Source: Neobacillus jeddahensis (GTDB lineage Bacteria; Bacillota; Bacilli; Bacillales; Cytobacillaceae). Taken from it: a DNA stretch of 50,616 nucleotides. Of the stretch, positions 1-7,760 are shown piece by piece. The position numbers and the translations under genes are program-made. How positions within the stretch are numbered: position 1 is the first letter of the stretch; each line of letters starts with the position of its first letter. Where the stretch lies: positions 1 through 50,616 of the forward strand of contig NZ_CCAS010000033.1 of assembly GCF_000612625.1 (NCBI RefSeq). The letters are read 5' to 3'. Below the pieces are notes generated by a model that was given only the letters and a program-made list of their open reading frames with translations, did not search any database and was not told where the DNA came from.

Positions 1-1
1 C

Positions 2-67
2 GCCTCAAAATTAGCAGCAGATCGCATCAGAAAAATGTTAGAAAGTCAGCAAAAACAAGTAGCGTAG
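2..67 (+). CDS. C-terminal tail of a gene cut by the window edge
   Basis: An open frame runs from the left edge to a TAG at 65-67 and encodes 21 residues ending in a basic, Gln-rich helix-like tail (ends ESQQKQVA). The rest of the gene lies to the left of the window. The piece is too short to assign a family, so no function is given. That it is coding is inferred only from the open frame and the hairpins that follow it. Confidence 0.4.
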   Translation, partial: ASKLAADRIRKMLESQQKQVA

Positions 68-85
68 TTTTCAAAAAATGAATAA

Positions 86-123
86 GTCCCGTTAGGGACA
101 ATCTAGGCCTTTTTAAAAAAGGC
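86..123. other. Two small adjacent hairpins after the left-edge gene
   Basis: A GTCCC/GGGAC hairpin with a 4-nt loop (88-101) is followed by GCCTTTTT/AAAAAGGC (107-123). Together they could end transcription of the truncated gene at the left edge, but there is no clear T-run after the second stem. From 124 to 357 I see only AT-rich DNA and no convincing promoter. Confidence 0.35.
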
Positions 124-357
124 AATTATGAAATTGATTCAGTTTGAAATAAATAAAGCGATATAAACATTTATACAAAAGATTCTACTGTTTGTTCTTG
201 TAATACTCTATAAAGTTAATGAAACTAAGGAATCAGATCGGTGTGAATTAGAAATACCTTTTATTAAATGTTTGATTAAAATGGGGTTAGAGGGTATATT
301 CAGAGAAACGGTGGTATCTCAATTTAAGTATATGTTTGAGTGAGAGAGGTGAAGCCA

Positions 358-1098
358 ATGTTCGAACAAATTAATCAAAAAAAAGCTCTTCTAGATTCCA
401 ACCGGCCATTACCCAAATATACAGTCAAAAGTTTACGTGAAAAGTTATTACTTGAATGGACATATAATACTAATGCAATTGAAGGAAACACGTTAACTAT
501 CAACGAAACAAAGGTAGTTCTAGAAGGAATTACTGTTGGTGGCAAAACGTTACGTGAACACTTGGAGGTTATTAATCATCGGGATGCGATTCATTTTGTA
601 GAGGAGATTGTACAAAAGGGTGAGCCTTTGTCAGAATGGCAAATTAAGAATCTGCATCAACTTGTACTAAAAGGAATTGATGATGAATATGCAGGTGTAT
701 ATCGGGACCAGCCAGTTTTTATTTCTGGTGCTAAACATATACCGCCAGCTCCCTTCCTCATAAAAGAGAAGATGGAGCAGCTGATGGTATGGTATGAACA
801 AGCAGAAACGAAAAAAATGCATCCAGTTGATCGTGGAGCTATGTTACATGCTATTTTTGTTGGAATTCACCCATTTATTGACGGAAACGGACGTACATCA
901 CGCTTGTTGTTAAATTTAGAACTCATGAAAGACGGTTTTCCACCAATTGTTATTAAAGTAGAAAATCGCCTAGCTTATTATGAAGCATTAGATAAAGCAC
1001 ATACACAAAAAGAATATGATGACTTTATAAAGTTAGTCGCCAACGAAGTAGAAGATTCATTAAACCTATATGTAAGTACAATAAATAAAAACGCTTAG
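358..1098 (+). CDS. Fic-domain protein (probable AMP/nucleotide transferase), autoinhibited class
   Basis: About 246 residues. The Fic core HPFIDGNGR starts at residue 171; in this family the His is the catalytic base and the GNGR loop holds the phosphates of the nucleotide, so the expected reaction is transfer of AMP (or another nucleotide part) from NTP to a hydroxyl of a target protein. Near the N-terminus, TNAIEG (38-43) fits the (S/T)xxxE(G/N) inhibitory helix, whose Glu blocks productive ATP binding; this is the arrangement of Fic proteins carrying their own inhibitor N-terminal to the core. The frame opens at a GTG at 340, but I prefer the ATG at 358 because an AGAGGTG ribosome site lies 7 nt upstream of it. 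No antitoxin-like partner gene is next to it. The target cannot be read from the sequence. Confidence 0.85.
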   Translation: MFEQINQKKALLDSNRPLPKYTVKSLREKLLLEWTYNTNAIEGNTLTINETKVVLEGITVGGKTLREHLEVINHRDAIHFVEEIVQKGEPLSEWQIKNLHQLVLKGIDDEYAGVYRDQPVFISGAKHIPPAPFLIKEKMEQLMVWYEQAETKKMHPVDRGAMLHAIFVGIHPFIDGNGRTSRLLLNLELMKDGFPPIVIKVENRLAYYEALDKAHTQKEYDDFIKLVANEVEDSLNLYVSTINKNA

Positions 1099-1101
1099 TA
1101 A

Positions 1102-1242
1102 AAGAACCAAGAGAGAAAGGCTTATTTTAAAAAGCATTTTGGTTCTGCCATTCGTCAAATTTACATTCCAAAGTCACCTTCAGAAATAGAAGCTTATTGG
1201 CGAATTGTTTACTCTTTGTCAAAGTCGCTTAAAAGCGGATAA
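1102..1242 (+). pseudogene. Gene fragment, family not recognised
   Basis: An open frame without a start codon runs after the Fic gene and ends at TAA 1240-1242; it encodes roughly 46 residues including a stretch rich in Ile, Tyr and Ser (YIPKSPSEIEAYW). Codon quality looks like real protein, but there is no ribosome site and no ATG. I take it as the 3' end of a lost gene. Its last codons run into the repeat that starts at 1229, which suggests that the repeat and the fragment arrived, or decayed, together. Confidence 0.35.
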
Positions 1243-1365
1243 TCTCGGTAAGGAGAATTCACCCCTTAAATATCAAGACTGATCGTCCGGCTCGTCAGAC
1301 CCTTGATCTATAAATTAGATTATTGGTTTTTGATTTGTGTCACGATCACCAAATGACTAAAAGCA
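1229..1365. repeat. Diverged direct repeat, copy A (partner at 7396-7547)
   Basis: About 137 bp that align over their whole length with 7396-7547 in the same orientation at roughly 80 percent identity by eye; copy B carries an extra block of about 17 bp before the shared TTTGTGTCA. Shared landmarks are AAAAGCGGAT at the left, CTTAAATATCAAGAC in the middle, and TTTGTGTCA close to AAAAGCA at the right. The centre (1281-1316) can fold as an imperfect hairpin with ATCAAG and CTTGAT arms. Both copies lie next to gene fragments. It may be the end of an old mobile element or a small structured RNA; neither can be shown here. Confidence 0.55.
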
Positions 1366-1392
1366 TTATGCTAATATCATATAAGAAGAGAA

Positions 1393-1436
1393 AGAGGCTT
1401 CACATAAGTTGCACAAACTTATGAGAAGCCTCTTTT
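1393..1436 (+). terminator. Intrinsic terminator
   Basis: AGAGGCTTC pairs with GAAGCCTCT and ATAAGTT pairs with AACTTAT inside it, followed by a T-run. This is a strong rho-independent terminator on the + strand. The arms are symmetrical enough to act on the other strand too, but the T-run favours +. From 1437 to 1649 no gene is apparent. Confidence 0.8.
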
Positions 1437-1493
1437 TCATGTCTTTCCCTAAATGAAGTCATGCATCAGCACAAAATGACCAAACTGATTTGA

Positions 1494-1589
1494 TCATCCT
1501 GACATTTGGATAGATTCAAAATGATACGTAGAGATATTCTTGTTGACCCAAGCAATACCATAGATTTCTTCATTAGGGTACTTCAAAGA
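1494..1589 (-). pseudogene. Short coding fragment sharing a 25-nt block with 12919-12944
   Basis: On the minus strand an open stretch of about 31 codons (containing NEEIYGIAW) ends at 1494. It has no start codon or ribosome site. Its middle (1547-1571) is nearly identical to 12919-12944, where the same strand again reads EEIYGIA in an open frame. I take both as remains of related genes. No family recognised. Confidence 0.2.
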
Positions 1590-1649
1590 TTACTTCAAAG
1601 AAAAAAATAATATGTCCTCTTCCATTCCCATCAAGTAAAAATATTTTTT

Positions 1650-1751
1650 AAGAACCTGTCCTTTTTCTGATTTTATCTCTATATAGAAGGTGAAGGACTT
1701 AAACCAATCGGTGGGCTACTCGTGTCCTACGACCGAGTCAGGTTCTTTTTA
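1650..1751 (+). other. Long stem-loop with T-run upstream of opuAA
   Basis: AAGAACCTG (1650-1658) pairs perfectly with CAGGTTCTT (1739-1747), with T's following. The 80-nt interior contains further pairing (TCGGT with ACCGA around 1708-1735). The outer stem with T-run could terminate transcription, and the structured interior would suit a leader RNA or the terminal hairpin of an old insertion sequence. I do not recognise it as a known riboswitch class; in particular I see no T-box sequence. Confidence 0.4.
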
Positions 1752-1926
1752 AAAAATTCATTAAGGGAGAGGTTCAGTTGAGTAGGTTACCAACCAAATA
1801 CCACATATTTGGATAAAGGATTACTTTTCTTTTGAATATAAATTGCTTAAAGAAGTATTCACCTTTTACGCAATTTTACCCAGTAAATTTATAGGAATAG
1901 TATTAATTAAAAATGAGGTGAATATA

Positions 1927-3117
1927 GTGCCAATAATTAAAGTAGAAAATCTAACAAAAGTGTTTGGGAAAAATGCAGGTAATGCCTTGGCGCTTTTAGA
2001 TAAGGGATTAGCTAAAGCTAAAATACTAAAAGAAACTGGCTGTACGGTTGGTGTTAACCGTGTTTCATTTGAAGTAGAAGCTGGTGAAGTGTTTGTAATA
2101 ATGGGTTTATCAGGTAGTGGTAAATCAACATTAGTTCGACTAATCAATAGATTAATAGATCCTACGGAAGGTAGTGTTTGGGTAGGCGGAGAAGATTTGG
2201 CCAAAATGAATAAAGAGAATCTGCGCCGTGTTCGCCGTGAAAAACTAAGTATGGTTTTCCAAAAATTCGCTTTATTTCCCTATCGAACAGTACTAGAAAA
2301 CACTGAATACGGACTAGAAATTCAAGGGATGAAAAAAGAAGAAAGAAGCAAAAGAGCTAAAGAATCGCTTGAACTTGTAGGATTAGCTAGTTACCTTAAT
2401 CAATATCCTGAGCAACTTTCAGGGGGGATGCAACAACGTGTTGGATTAGCACGTGCGCTAGCCAATAATCCAGAAATATTACTAATGGATGAGGCATTCT
2501 CTGCACTTGATCCATTAATTCGTAAAGACATGCAGGATGAGTTATTGGAATTACAAGAAAACATGAAGAAAACAATCATCTTTATTACACATGATTTAGA
2601 CGAAGCGCTCCGAATTGGGGATCGAATCGCATTAATGAAAGATGGTAAAATTGTTCAAATTGGTACACCAGAGGAAATTCTTGTCAATCCTGCTAATGAA
2701 TATGTAGAGAAGTTTGTTGAAGATGTGGACCGCTCAAAAATATTAACTGCCGAACATATTATGAAACGACCAGAGACAATTACTATTGAAAAGCATGGAC
2801 CACGTGTTGCTTTAGAGCGCATGAAAGAAGCCGGTATTTCTAGTATTTATGTAACCGATACGAAACGTAATTTAAAGGGATATGTTACTGCAGATGACGC
2901 GTCAGCCGCAATAAAAAAAGAGGTTCGCGATGTAAATGAAATTTTAAAAACAGACGTTCGGACTATACCTAAAAATACATCAATGAATGAAATATTTAAT
3001 ATCATCCATAACTCTTCGGTACCAATTGCTGTAGTTGAAAACGGTAAGCTATATGGAATTATCGTACGAGGAGCAGTAATCGCTGCATTGGCTGGCGAAG
3101 GAGAGGTGAATTTATAA
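1927..3117 (+). CDS. opuAA: Glycine betaine/proline ABC transporter ATPase with CBS domains (OpuAA)
   Basis: About 396 residues. It is the ATP-binding subunit of the osmoprotectant importer of the OpuA/ProU family, working at the inner face of the membrane. Visible are the Walker [10 protein letters not shown], the Q-loop region VFQKFALFP, the signature LSGGMQQR, the Walker [14 protein letters not shown] and the switch His in FITHDLDEA. The C-terminal third looks like a CBS-domain pair (from about [15 protein letters not shown]), which in this family senses ionic strength or nucleotides. The frame is open from 1843, but GAGGTGAATATA sits just before a GTG at 1927, where similarity to the family begins; I choose that start. 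It is followed after 1 nt by the permease gene. The ATPase itself is intact, but its partner permease is cut short and no binding protein gene follows, so the system is probably dead. Confidence 0.9.
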   Translation: MPIIKVENLTKVFGKNAGNALALLDKGLAKAKILKETGCTVGVNRVSFEVEAGEVFVIMGLSGSGKSTLVRLINRLIDPTEGSVWVGGEDLAKMNKENLRRVRREKLSMVFQKFALFPYRTVLENTEYGLEIQGMKKEERSKRAKESLELVGLASYLNQYPEQLSGGMQQRVGLARALANNPEILLMDEAFSALDPLIRKDMQDELLELQENMKKTIIFITHDLDEALRIGDRIALMKDGKIVQIGTPEEILVNPANEYVEKFVEDVDRSKILTAEHIMKRPETITIEKHGPRVALERMKEAGISSIYVTDTKRNLKGYVTADDASAAIKKEVRDVNEILKTDVRTIPKNTSMNEIFNIIHNSSVPIAVVENGKLYGIIVRGAVIAALAGEGEVNL

Positions 3118-3118
3118 A

Positions 3119-3874
3119 ATGCTTGATTTTACACCTAGAATTCCTATTCCTGAGAAGGTAGAGTACATTACAGAAAAAATACAAGATACTTTTGCATTTT
3201 TATTTGACCCAATAAAAAATGGCGGAAACGACTCTTTGGAATGGTTAGCTGAAGGGTTAGCGGGTATTCCTGCTATCCTAGTTATATTAATTGTTGTTAT
3301 CTTAGCATTTTTTGTAAGTGGAAAACGTTTTGGTTTAGCTGCATTCTCTCTAGTTGGACTTTGGCTAATTTATAATCAGGGTTTATGGGAAGAAATGATG
3401 TTAACCTTTGCACTCGTATTAATATCGAGTATATTATCAGTCATTATTGGAGTTCCAATTGGAATTTTAATGTCTAAAAGTAAGACTGCTCAAAATATTA
3501 TTACACCAGTATTAGACTTTATGCAAACAATGCCAGCATTCGTTTATCTTATTCCAGCGGTAGCTTTTTTCAGTATTGGAATGGTAGCAGGTGTTTTTTC
3601 ATCCTTAATATTCGCTACACCGCCTACCGTTCGACTAACAAATTTAGGTATTAGACAAGTTTCAAGGGAATTAATTGAAGCTTCTGAGGCTTTCGGTAGT
3701 ACCGGCTCTCAGAAACTATTTAAAGTTGAACTACCAATGGCAAAAAATACGATTATGGCAGGTATTAACCAAACAGTAATGTTATCACTATCTATGGTAG
3801 TTATCGCATCAATGATTGGTGCACCTGGATTAGGGAGAGAAGTGCTTTCCACAGTTTTGGTGAAAATAGGGTAG
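3119..3874 (+). pseudogene. opuAB: Glycine betaine ABC permease, C-terminally truncated (opuAB')
   Basis: About 251 residues of an OpuAB/ProW-type permease with the typical long cytoplasmic N-terminus, several membrane segments and the EAA-type loop (ELIEASEAFGSTGSQKLFKVELP) that docks on the ATPase. Homology runs up to GAPGLGREVLSTV and then stops with an unrelated LVKIG and a TAG. Family members normally continue for about 30 more residues forming the last membrane helix. The following DNA (3875-4183) does not encode that helix in any frame I can see, and opuAC is missing. I infer a deletion or insertion break at about 3860. The product would probably not be functional. Confidence 0.8.
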
Positions 3875-4183
3875 CCAGGAACATTTGCAATACTAAAGAG
3901 ATAGTAGAAATTGCCCATATGGCTGAGTGTCTGTTGAAGCTTAAATAGGATCAGAAGCAAAAGGGGCTTTCTAGGACGAAGAAGAAGGGGACGGAACGCT
4001 AACACCGTAATTGTAACTAATTACAGGGGAGTTTTGTTTTCTGGATTTGAAGGATGAATTTTTAAAAAACACGTTCACTGGAGGTTTTATGCAACTTAAG
4101 TAAAGCAGTCTATAAAAGACAATCTTCTCGAGCAAGAGGCCAGTTTATCCAAAGCCAAACAACTGCAAATGTCAAACAACTCA
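3875..4183. other. Gene-free stretch after the opuAB break
   Basis: 309 bp with stop codons in all frames and no recognisable coding or RNA feature. It replaces the expected end of opuAB and opuAC, and may be the scar of the event that removed them. No clear inverted repeats or target-site duplication are visible. Confidence 0.5.
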
Positions 4184-4840
4184 TTATTTTTCATAGTAGC
4201 TCAAATCGTAAGTATGAATTGCAGAATCATCATTCACGATGTGATAGTTATATTTAGCAATATCTACATGTGTTGCAAGACTGGACTTTTTCCGATCTCT
4301 TTTCAATATTCCTTTCGAAGGACCGTCTGAGATTATGGCTGCCCTATGAACAATCCAATCCACATCTTGTGCTTCTTCAACTAAATATTCAATTACAGTC
4401 TCATTATCCTTATGCTGACCGAGAAGACCACTAAATCTAGCAATAGTATTCCTAAGAATCCATGTCATAAAAGGGAGTCTTTCTTTATATCGACGCGTAA
4501 GTCCTCCTGCTTGATATAGGAAACGTTTTACGCCTTGTCGCCGCATAGCCGGGATAAGCTCCTTAATGAATATAGTATTGATTGGTGCCTTATTTTGTTC
4601 CTGAGCGTTACCAAGCATACAAATTACAACATCGACTCCATCTAATAATTCGTCAATATTTTCAAAATTTGAGATGGAACCTTTGATTAGTTCTAAATTT
4701 GTACTTCGTTGCACAACTTTTTCTGGATTTCGAACTAAGGCTCTCACTTTATGACCTTCATTTAGAGCGATAGAAACAAAAGGTTGTCCAGTTCGACCGG
4801 TTGCACCAAATACTAAAAATGTAGATTTTGAATATTCCAT
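4184..4840 (-). CDS. NAD(P)H-binding oxidoreductase, atypical SDR (NmrA/YwnB-like)
   Basis: About 218 residues. The N-terminal FGATGRTGQ is the dinucleotide-binding glycine motif of atypical short-chain dehydrogenases of the NAD(P)H-binding (NmrA-like) group; a typical GxxGxxG Rossmann start is followed by RALVRNPEK, a loop often selecting NADP. The middle LYQAGG segment replaces the classic catalytic YxxxK. Substrates of these proteins are usually unknown (quinone reductase or redox sensing). I choose the ATG at 4840, as GGAGTGG lies just upstream of it, rather than the GTG at 4849. It lies 160 bp downstream of a MerR gene on the same strand, so the two may form one operon controlled by the MerR-type promoter at 5468-5498. 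Confidence 0.8.
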   Translation of the reverse strand: MEYSKSTFLVFGATGRTGQPFVSIALNEGHKVRALVRNPEKVVQRSTNLELIKGSISNFENIDELLDGVDVVICMLGNAQEQNKAPINTIFIKELIPAMRRQGVKRFLYQAGGLTRRYKERLPFMTWILRNTIARFSGLLGQHKDNETVIEYLVEEAQDVDWIVHRAAIISDGPSKGILKRDRKKSSLATHVDIAKYNYHIVNDDSAIHTYDLSYYEK

Positions 4841-5001
4841 TGACACCACTCCAATATGAAATTTGTTATATACATTATTATCGTAGATTTCACTACCAGG
4901 TACATATTTTATTACTTATAAAATTCCGGAACAGCTGTGCTGCCTGCTGAAGTAGATCACATTATGGTGTGTATGTGTATCTCCTAAGATGTTACTAATA
5001 T

Positions 5002-5445
5002 TTATGGATGCGTTTCTATTCCTTCGCGAAGTGCTGCGAATATTTCAGAAACTAATCTATCAACCTTAACTACGTCTTCAATACTTTTTTTCTGTAACAG
5101 CACTTCTCGCATTTTTTCAAAATATTCTTTTCCCAATTGATATATAGCAATTTTTTGGTCTAAATACTGCTCTTTTTCTGCTAATATTCTGATAAAAACA
5201 GGATGATTTTTTTCGTCAGGTTTCCTTCTGAGTTGAAAAAAATCACTAATTTCCGATAATGTGAACCCGCAAAATTTCGATACTTCTATATAGCGTAAAT
5301 CAACCAGATCTTGGTCATCGTAATAGCGGTAATTGTTTTTTCCTCGTTTTGGACTGACCAAGCCGATTTTATCATAATACCTCAATGAATCCTTGGGTAT
5401 GCGCAAAAGAATTGATGCTTGTCTGATAGAATAATTTTCACCCAC
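5002..5445 (-). CDS. MerR-family transcriptional regulator
   Basis: 147 residues. The N-terminal winged helix-turn-helix (SIRQASILLRIPKDSLRYYDKIGLVSPKR) is the MerR signature, followed by NYRYYDDQDLVDLRYI and a long dimerisation helix. No cysteine pair of the metal-sensing kind is seen in the C-terminal part, which argues for an organic or redox ligand. It starts at GTG 5445, preceded by GGAGAGGATACA. Directly upstream is a promoter with a 19-bp spacer and internal dyad, the hallmark of MerR control, so it is likely autoregulated. The NAD(P)H-binding protein gene downstream on the same strand is the probable co-regulated target. Confidence 0.88.
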   Translation of the reverse strand: MGENYSIRQASILLRIPKDSLRYYDKIGLVSPKRGKNNYRYYDDQDLVDLRYIEVSKFCGFTLSEISDFFQLRRKPDEKNHPVFIRILAEKEQYLDQKIAIYQLGKEYFEKMREVLLQKKSIEDVVKVDRLVSEIFAALREGIETHP

Positions 5446-5467
5446 TGTATCCTCTCCTTTAAGGTAA

Positions 5468-5498
5468 AGTATATCGTTGGAGTATGCTCGAACGTCAA
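5468..5498 (-). promoter_or_regulatory. MerR-type promoter with 19-bp spacer and operator dyad
   Basis: Read on the minus strand: -35 TTGACG, 19-bp spacer, -10 TATACT. The spacer region holds the inverted repeat CGTTCGAG-CATA-CTCCAACG (one mismatch; + strand 5475-5494). An over-long spacer with a central dyad is the configuration that MerR proteins untwist to activate. It drives the MerR gene ending at 5002 and perhaps the oxidoreductase at 4184-4840. Confidence 0.8.
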
Positions 5499-5603
5499 GC
5501 CTTTTAAAACTTCAATATTAATACCGTCTCCAAATCGTGTTCCGGGATATACGCGATAGAGATTGTCGCGTAAATATTTACTTTAAAATTAGAAGATAGA
5601 TGG

Positions 5604-5834
5604 ATGGAATTTTACTTTTTAGTAGAGCGGATTGATTTCATGTTGGGTCATCATTGGGATGAAGATAAGGCAAAATGGCGCGGCAAACAAGTGGTGGCTG
5701 TTTCTAAAACCTTTGCCTCCAGTCAATTGTGTTCGTGCTGTGGCTATCAAAACAAAGACGTTAAAAATCTTCATTTGCTTGAATGGGACTATCCGATATG
5801 TAAGACCCATCACCTAAGTTACCCAATCTTTTGA
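5604..5834 (+). pseudogene. TnpB (IS200/IS605 OrfB) remnant, zinc-ribbon end only
   Basis: Residues after [18 protein letters not shown] match the C-terminal zinc ribbon of TnpB, the RNA-guided nuclease of IS200/IS605 elements. The first Cys pair is present in CSCCGY, but in the second half [10 protein letters not shown] a Tyr stands where WxCPxC is expected, and the conserved DRDxNAS end that holds the last catalytic Asp is missing. No RuvC-like upstream part, TnpA gene or right-end hairpin is present. The scrap lies between two MerR genes and is a dead relic. Confidence 0.75.
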
Positions 5835-5895
5835 GAAGTCTCTTTCTTTATTTAGTGAAACGTTTCTCTGCATGGATAACTTACGACGACTCGAT

Positions 5896-6300
5896 TTAAT
5901 CAAAAGGTGGATTGATTAACATAGAATTTGCCTTTTGTGGGTCATTCACCAATGCTAACTTGTATTCTAGCATCCAGTTAAGCTTTCCAATGATCTGATC
6001 GTATTCATCCTTCTTCCGTTCGATTTCACCTATCTTTTGGCGAATCCACTCAATGGCTTCCAGATTGGTCGCTGAATGTGTAGTATGTTCTTGAAAGAAT
6101 TCCTTCAGTTCAACTAATGAAAACCCTACGCTTTGAAACTTCTTTATAAGTTTTAGACGTTCGATTGCCTTTTCATTGTAGTTACGATAGTTATTTTCAT
6201 CTCTTTGGAAATGACGACTATCCAATAAACCTTCCTTTTCATAATAACGAATGGTGTAGGCTGTTAATCCTGTTTTTTCAGCTAATTCTTTTATTTTCAT
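5896..6300 (-). CDS. MerR-family regulator (aldehyde-stress AdhR/NmlR-like)
   Basis: About 134 residues. It has the MerR helix-turn-helix (MKIKELAEKTGLTAYTIRYYEKEGLL) followed by NNYRNYNEKAIERL and a long helix to the C-terminus. There are no Cys residues for metal binding. I choose the ATG at 6300, preceded by GAGGAGGGTATAC; the frame also extends a few codons upstream. The divergent neighbour at 6400 is an NAD-dependent epimerase-type protein with a MerR-type promoter between them, so that gene is the likely target. The dyad TATAGTTAACTCTATA resembles sites of the AdhR/NmlR branch (carbonyl or thiol stress); that assignment is an inference. Confidence 0.88.
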   Translation of the reverse strand: MKIKELAEKTGLTAYTIRYYEKEGLLDSRHFQRDENNYRNYNEKAIERLKLIKKFQSVGFSLVELKEFFQEHTTHSATNLEAIEWIRQKIGEIERKKDEYDQIIGKLNWMLEYKLALVNDPQKANSMLINPPFD

Positions 6301-6321
6301 GTATACCCTCCTCAAAAACAC

Positions 6322-6352
6322 TTGCCTTATAGTTAACTCTATAGTTTATACT
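6322..6352 (+). promoter_or_regulatory. MerR-type promoter of the epimerase-family gene
   Basis: -35 TTGCCT (6322-6327), 19-bp spacer, -10 TATACT (6347-6352). The spacer is filled by the dyad TATAG-TTAACT-CTATA (6328-6343). This is the activation-type MerR architecture, placed about 50 bp before the start of the gene at 6400 and just behind the divergent MerR gene. Confidence 0.82.
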
Positions 6353-6399
6353 CCAATTGTTCAAGTCATTCTACAAATCAGTAACATTAGGAGGATATT

Positions 6400-7233
6400 A
6401 TGATGCGTGTTTTTGTAACAGGAGCAACAGGCTATATCGGTTCTGCTGTCGTCAGTGAACTTATAAATGGGGGGCACACAGTCATTGGTCTTTCACGTTC
6501 AGACAAGGGTGCCGCAGAATTAAAAAAAGCGGGGGCCGAGGTGCATCATGGTAGTCTTGATGACCTAGATAGCCTTCGTAGCGGTGCAGCAAATGCGGAC
6601 GGTGTGATTCACCTAGCGTTTATCCACGATTTCTCGAACTTTGCTCACTCGCTTGCAACGGATTTACTTGCCATCAAGACAATAGGAGAGGTGCTCGAAG
6701 GCTCAGGCAAGCCGTTCATAACGACTGCTCATGCAAATGGGGCAGCATCGGATAACGAGGTGTTAGCGCTGGCAAAGCGTGGAGTCCGAACAGCAATCGT
6801 TTCGCTTGCGCCATCTGTCCACGGTGCGGGAGATAAGGGATTTGTACCAGAATTGATCAAAATAGCCCGCGAAAAGGGTGTATCTGCCTATATTGGCGAT
6901 GGATCCAATCGTTGGCCGGCTATTCATCGCCTTGATGCCGCCCAACTTTACCGCCTAGCATTGGAAAAGGCACCAGCTGGATCACAGTTAGATGGGGTAG
7001 GAGATGAAGGCGTGCCATTTCGCAGCATCGCGAGCGTCATTGGTCAGTTCTTGAATGTTCCCGTAGAGAGTATTTCACATGAAGAGGCAAATGATCATTT
7101 CGGATTTCTGGGCACTATTGCGGCACTTGACATTCCAAGATCGAGCGAAGCGACTCAGAAACTCTTGGGATGGCAACCGATCCATCTAGGGCTCATCGAT
7201 GATCTCGAGCAAGGTCACTACTTCAGCAGTTGA
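6400..7233 (+). CDS. NAD(P)-dependent epimerase/dehydratase-family oxidoreductase (extended/atypical SDR)
   Basis: 277 residues. GATGYIGS at the N-terminus is the Rossmann glycine motif. Sequence features such as VIHLAFIHDF, the SLAPSVHGAGD segment and the NRWPAIHRLDAAQLYRLALE block match the SDR group often annotated as NAD-dependent epimerase, where a YxxxK motif is not evident. Natural substrates are unknown. RBS AGGAGGATATT precedes ATGATG; either ATG (6400 or 6403) could start. It is divergent from a MerR regulator and behind a MerR-type promoter, which implies induction by a small stress molecule. Its GC-rich codon use in the first half stands out from the AT-rich surroundings, a mild sign of transfer. 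Confidence 0.85.
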   Translation: MMRVFVTGATGYIGSAVVSELINGGHTVIGLSRSDKGAAELKKAGAEVHHGSLDDLDSLRSGAANADGVIHLAFIHDFSNFAHSLATDLLAIKTIGEVLEGSGKPFITTAHANGAASDNEVLALAKRGVRTAIVSLAPSVHGAGDKGFVPELIKIAREKGVSAYIGDGSNRWPAIHRLDAAQLYRLALEKAPAGSQLDGVGDEGVPFRSIASVIGQFLNVPVESISHEEANDHFGFLGTIAALDIPRSSEATQKLLGWQPIHLGLIDDLEQGHYFSS

Positions 7234-7262
7234 AGTATGAGTTTGGGATAATAAGTCATTTA

Positions 7263-7293
7263 AGGCGCGTTTGTCTCCTAACGCGTCTTTTTT
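7263..7293 (+). terminator. Intrinsic terminator of the epimerase-family gene
   Basis: GGCGCGTT pairs with AACGCGTC and is followed by a T-run. It lies about 30 bp after the stop codon at 7233. Confidence 0.75.
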
Positions 7294-7395
7294 GTAATAT
7301 AAGAATTTATAAGTTTTGGGCATTCCAAGTCTGAATATCTTATGGTGTGTGATAAATTAATGAGATGGAAGCAAATATTTTAAAATCAATCTTAT

Positions 7396-7547
7396 TTAAA
7401 AGCGGATCATATCGGAGGAGAATTAACACCTTAAATATCAAGACTTGTCCACTGACTTGTCAGACCAATGATCTATAGATAAGATTTTTGGTTTTTGAAA
7501 TAGCTTTGTTCATTATTTGTGTCATGATCATCTAATGAATAAAAGCA
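7396..7547. repeat. Diverged direct repeat, copy B (partner at 1229-1365)
   Basis: Same order of landmarks as copy A, plus an extra segment of about 17 bp (AATAGCTTTGTTCATTA) before TTTGTGTCA. It ends exactly where a phage-type gene fragment opens at 7548. Finding the same sequence beside fragments at two places 6 kb apart suggests a common mobile origin. Confidence 0.55.
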
Positions 7548-7697
7548 ATGGAAAAAATCCCATATCCAGAGATTATTGGGTATTTGAATGAGAAAATAGG
7601 CAAGAACTTCAAACTAAGTTCTATTAAAACGAAGGAACTGATTCATGCCAGATATGGAGAAGGTTTTACGCTTGAGGATTTTAACCTTGATGACTAA
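7548..7697 (+). pseudogene. Phage replication-protein C-terminal fragment (Phg_2220_C-like)
   Basis: 49 residues from an ATG to a TAA. The pattern EIIGYLNEKIGKNF, then a Lys-rich turn, then LIHARYGEGFTLEDF matches the conserved C-terminal domain of phage replisome-organiser/DnaD-like proteins (YLNxKxGKxF ... ARxxEGFTLEDF). No ribosome binding site precedes it and the N-terminal DNA-binding part is missing, so it is a remnant of an old prophage or integrated element, not an active gene. Confidence 0.7.
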
Positions 7698-7760
7698 GAA
7701 GGAGATTTATAAGTTGATGGATCTTATACAAGCCTATTATGAAAGAGTTTACTGTATCTT

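Noticed and set aside
1650..1751. T-box riboswitch
   Set aside because: The conserved AGGGTGGNACCGCG sequence is absent and the following gene is a transporter ATPase.
4000..4100. REP-like element around the GGGGACGGAACGCTAACACC-type sequence
   Set aside because: No palindromic structure and no second copy in the window; too little to support a repeat family.
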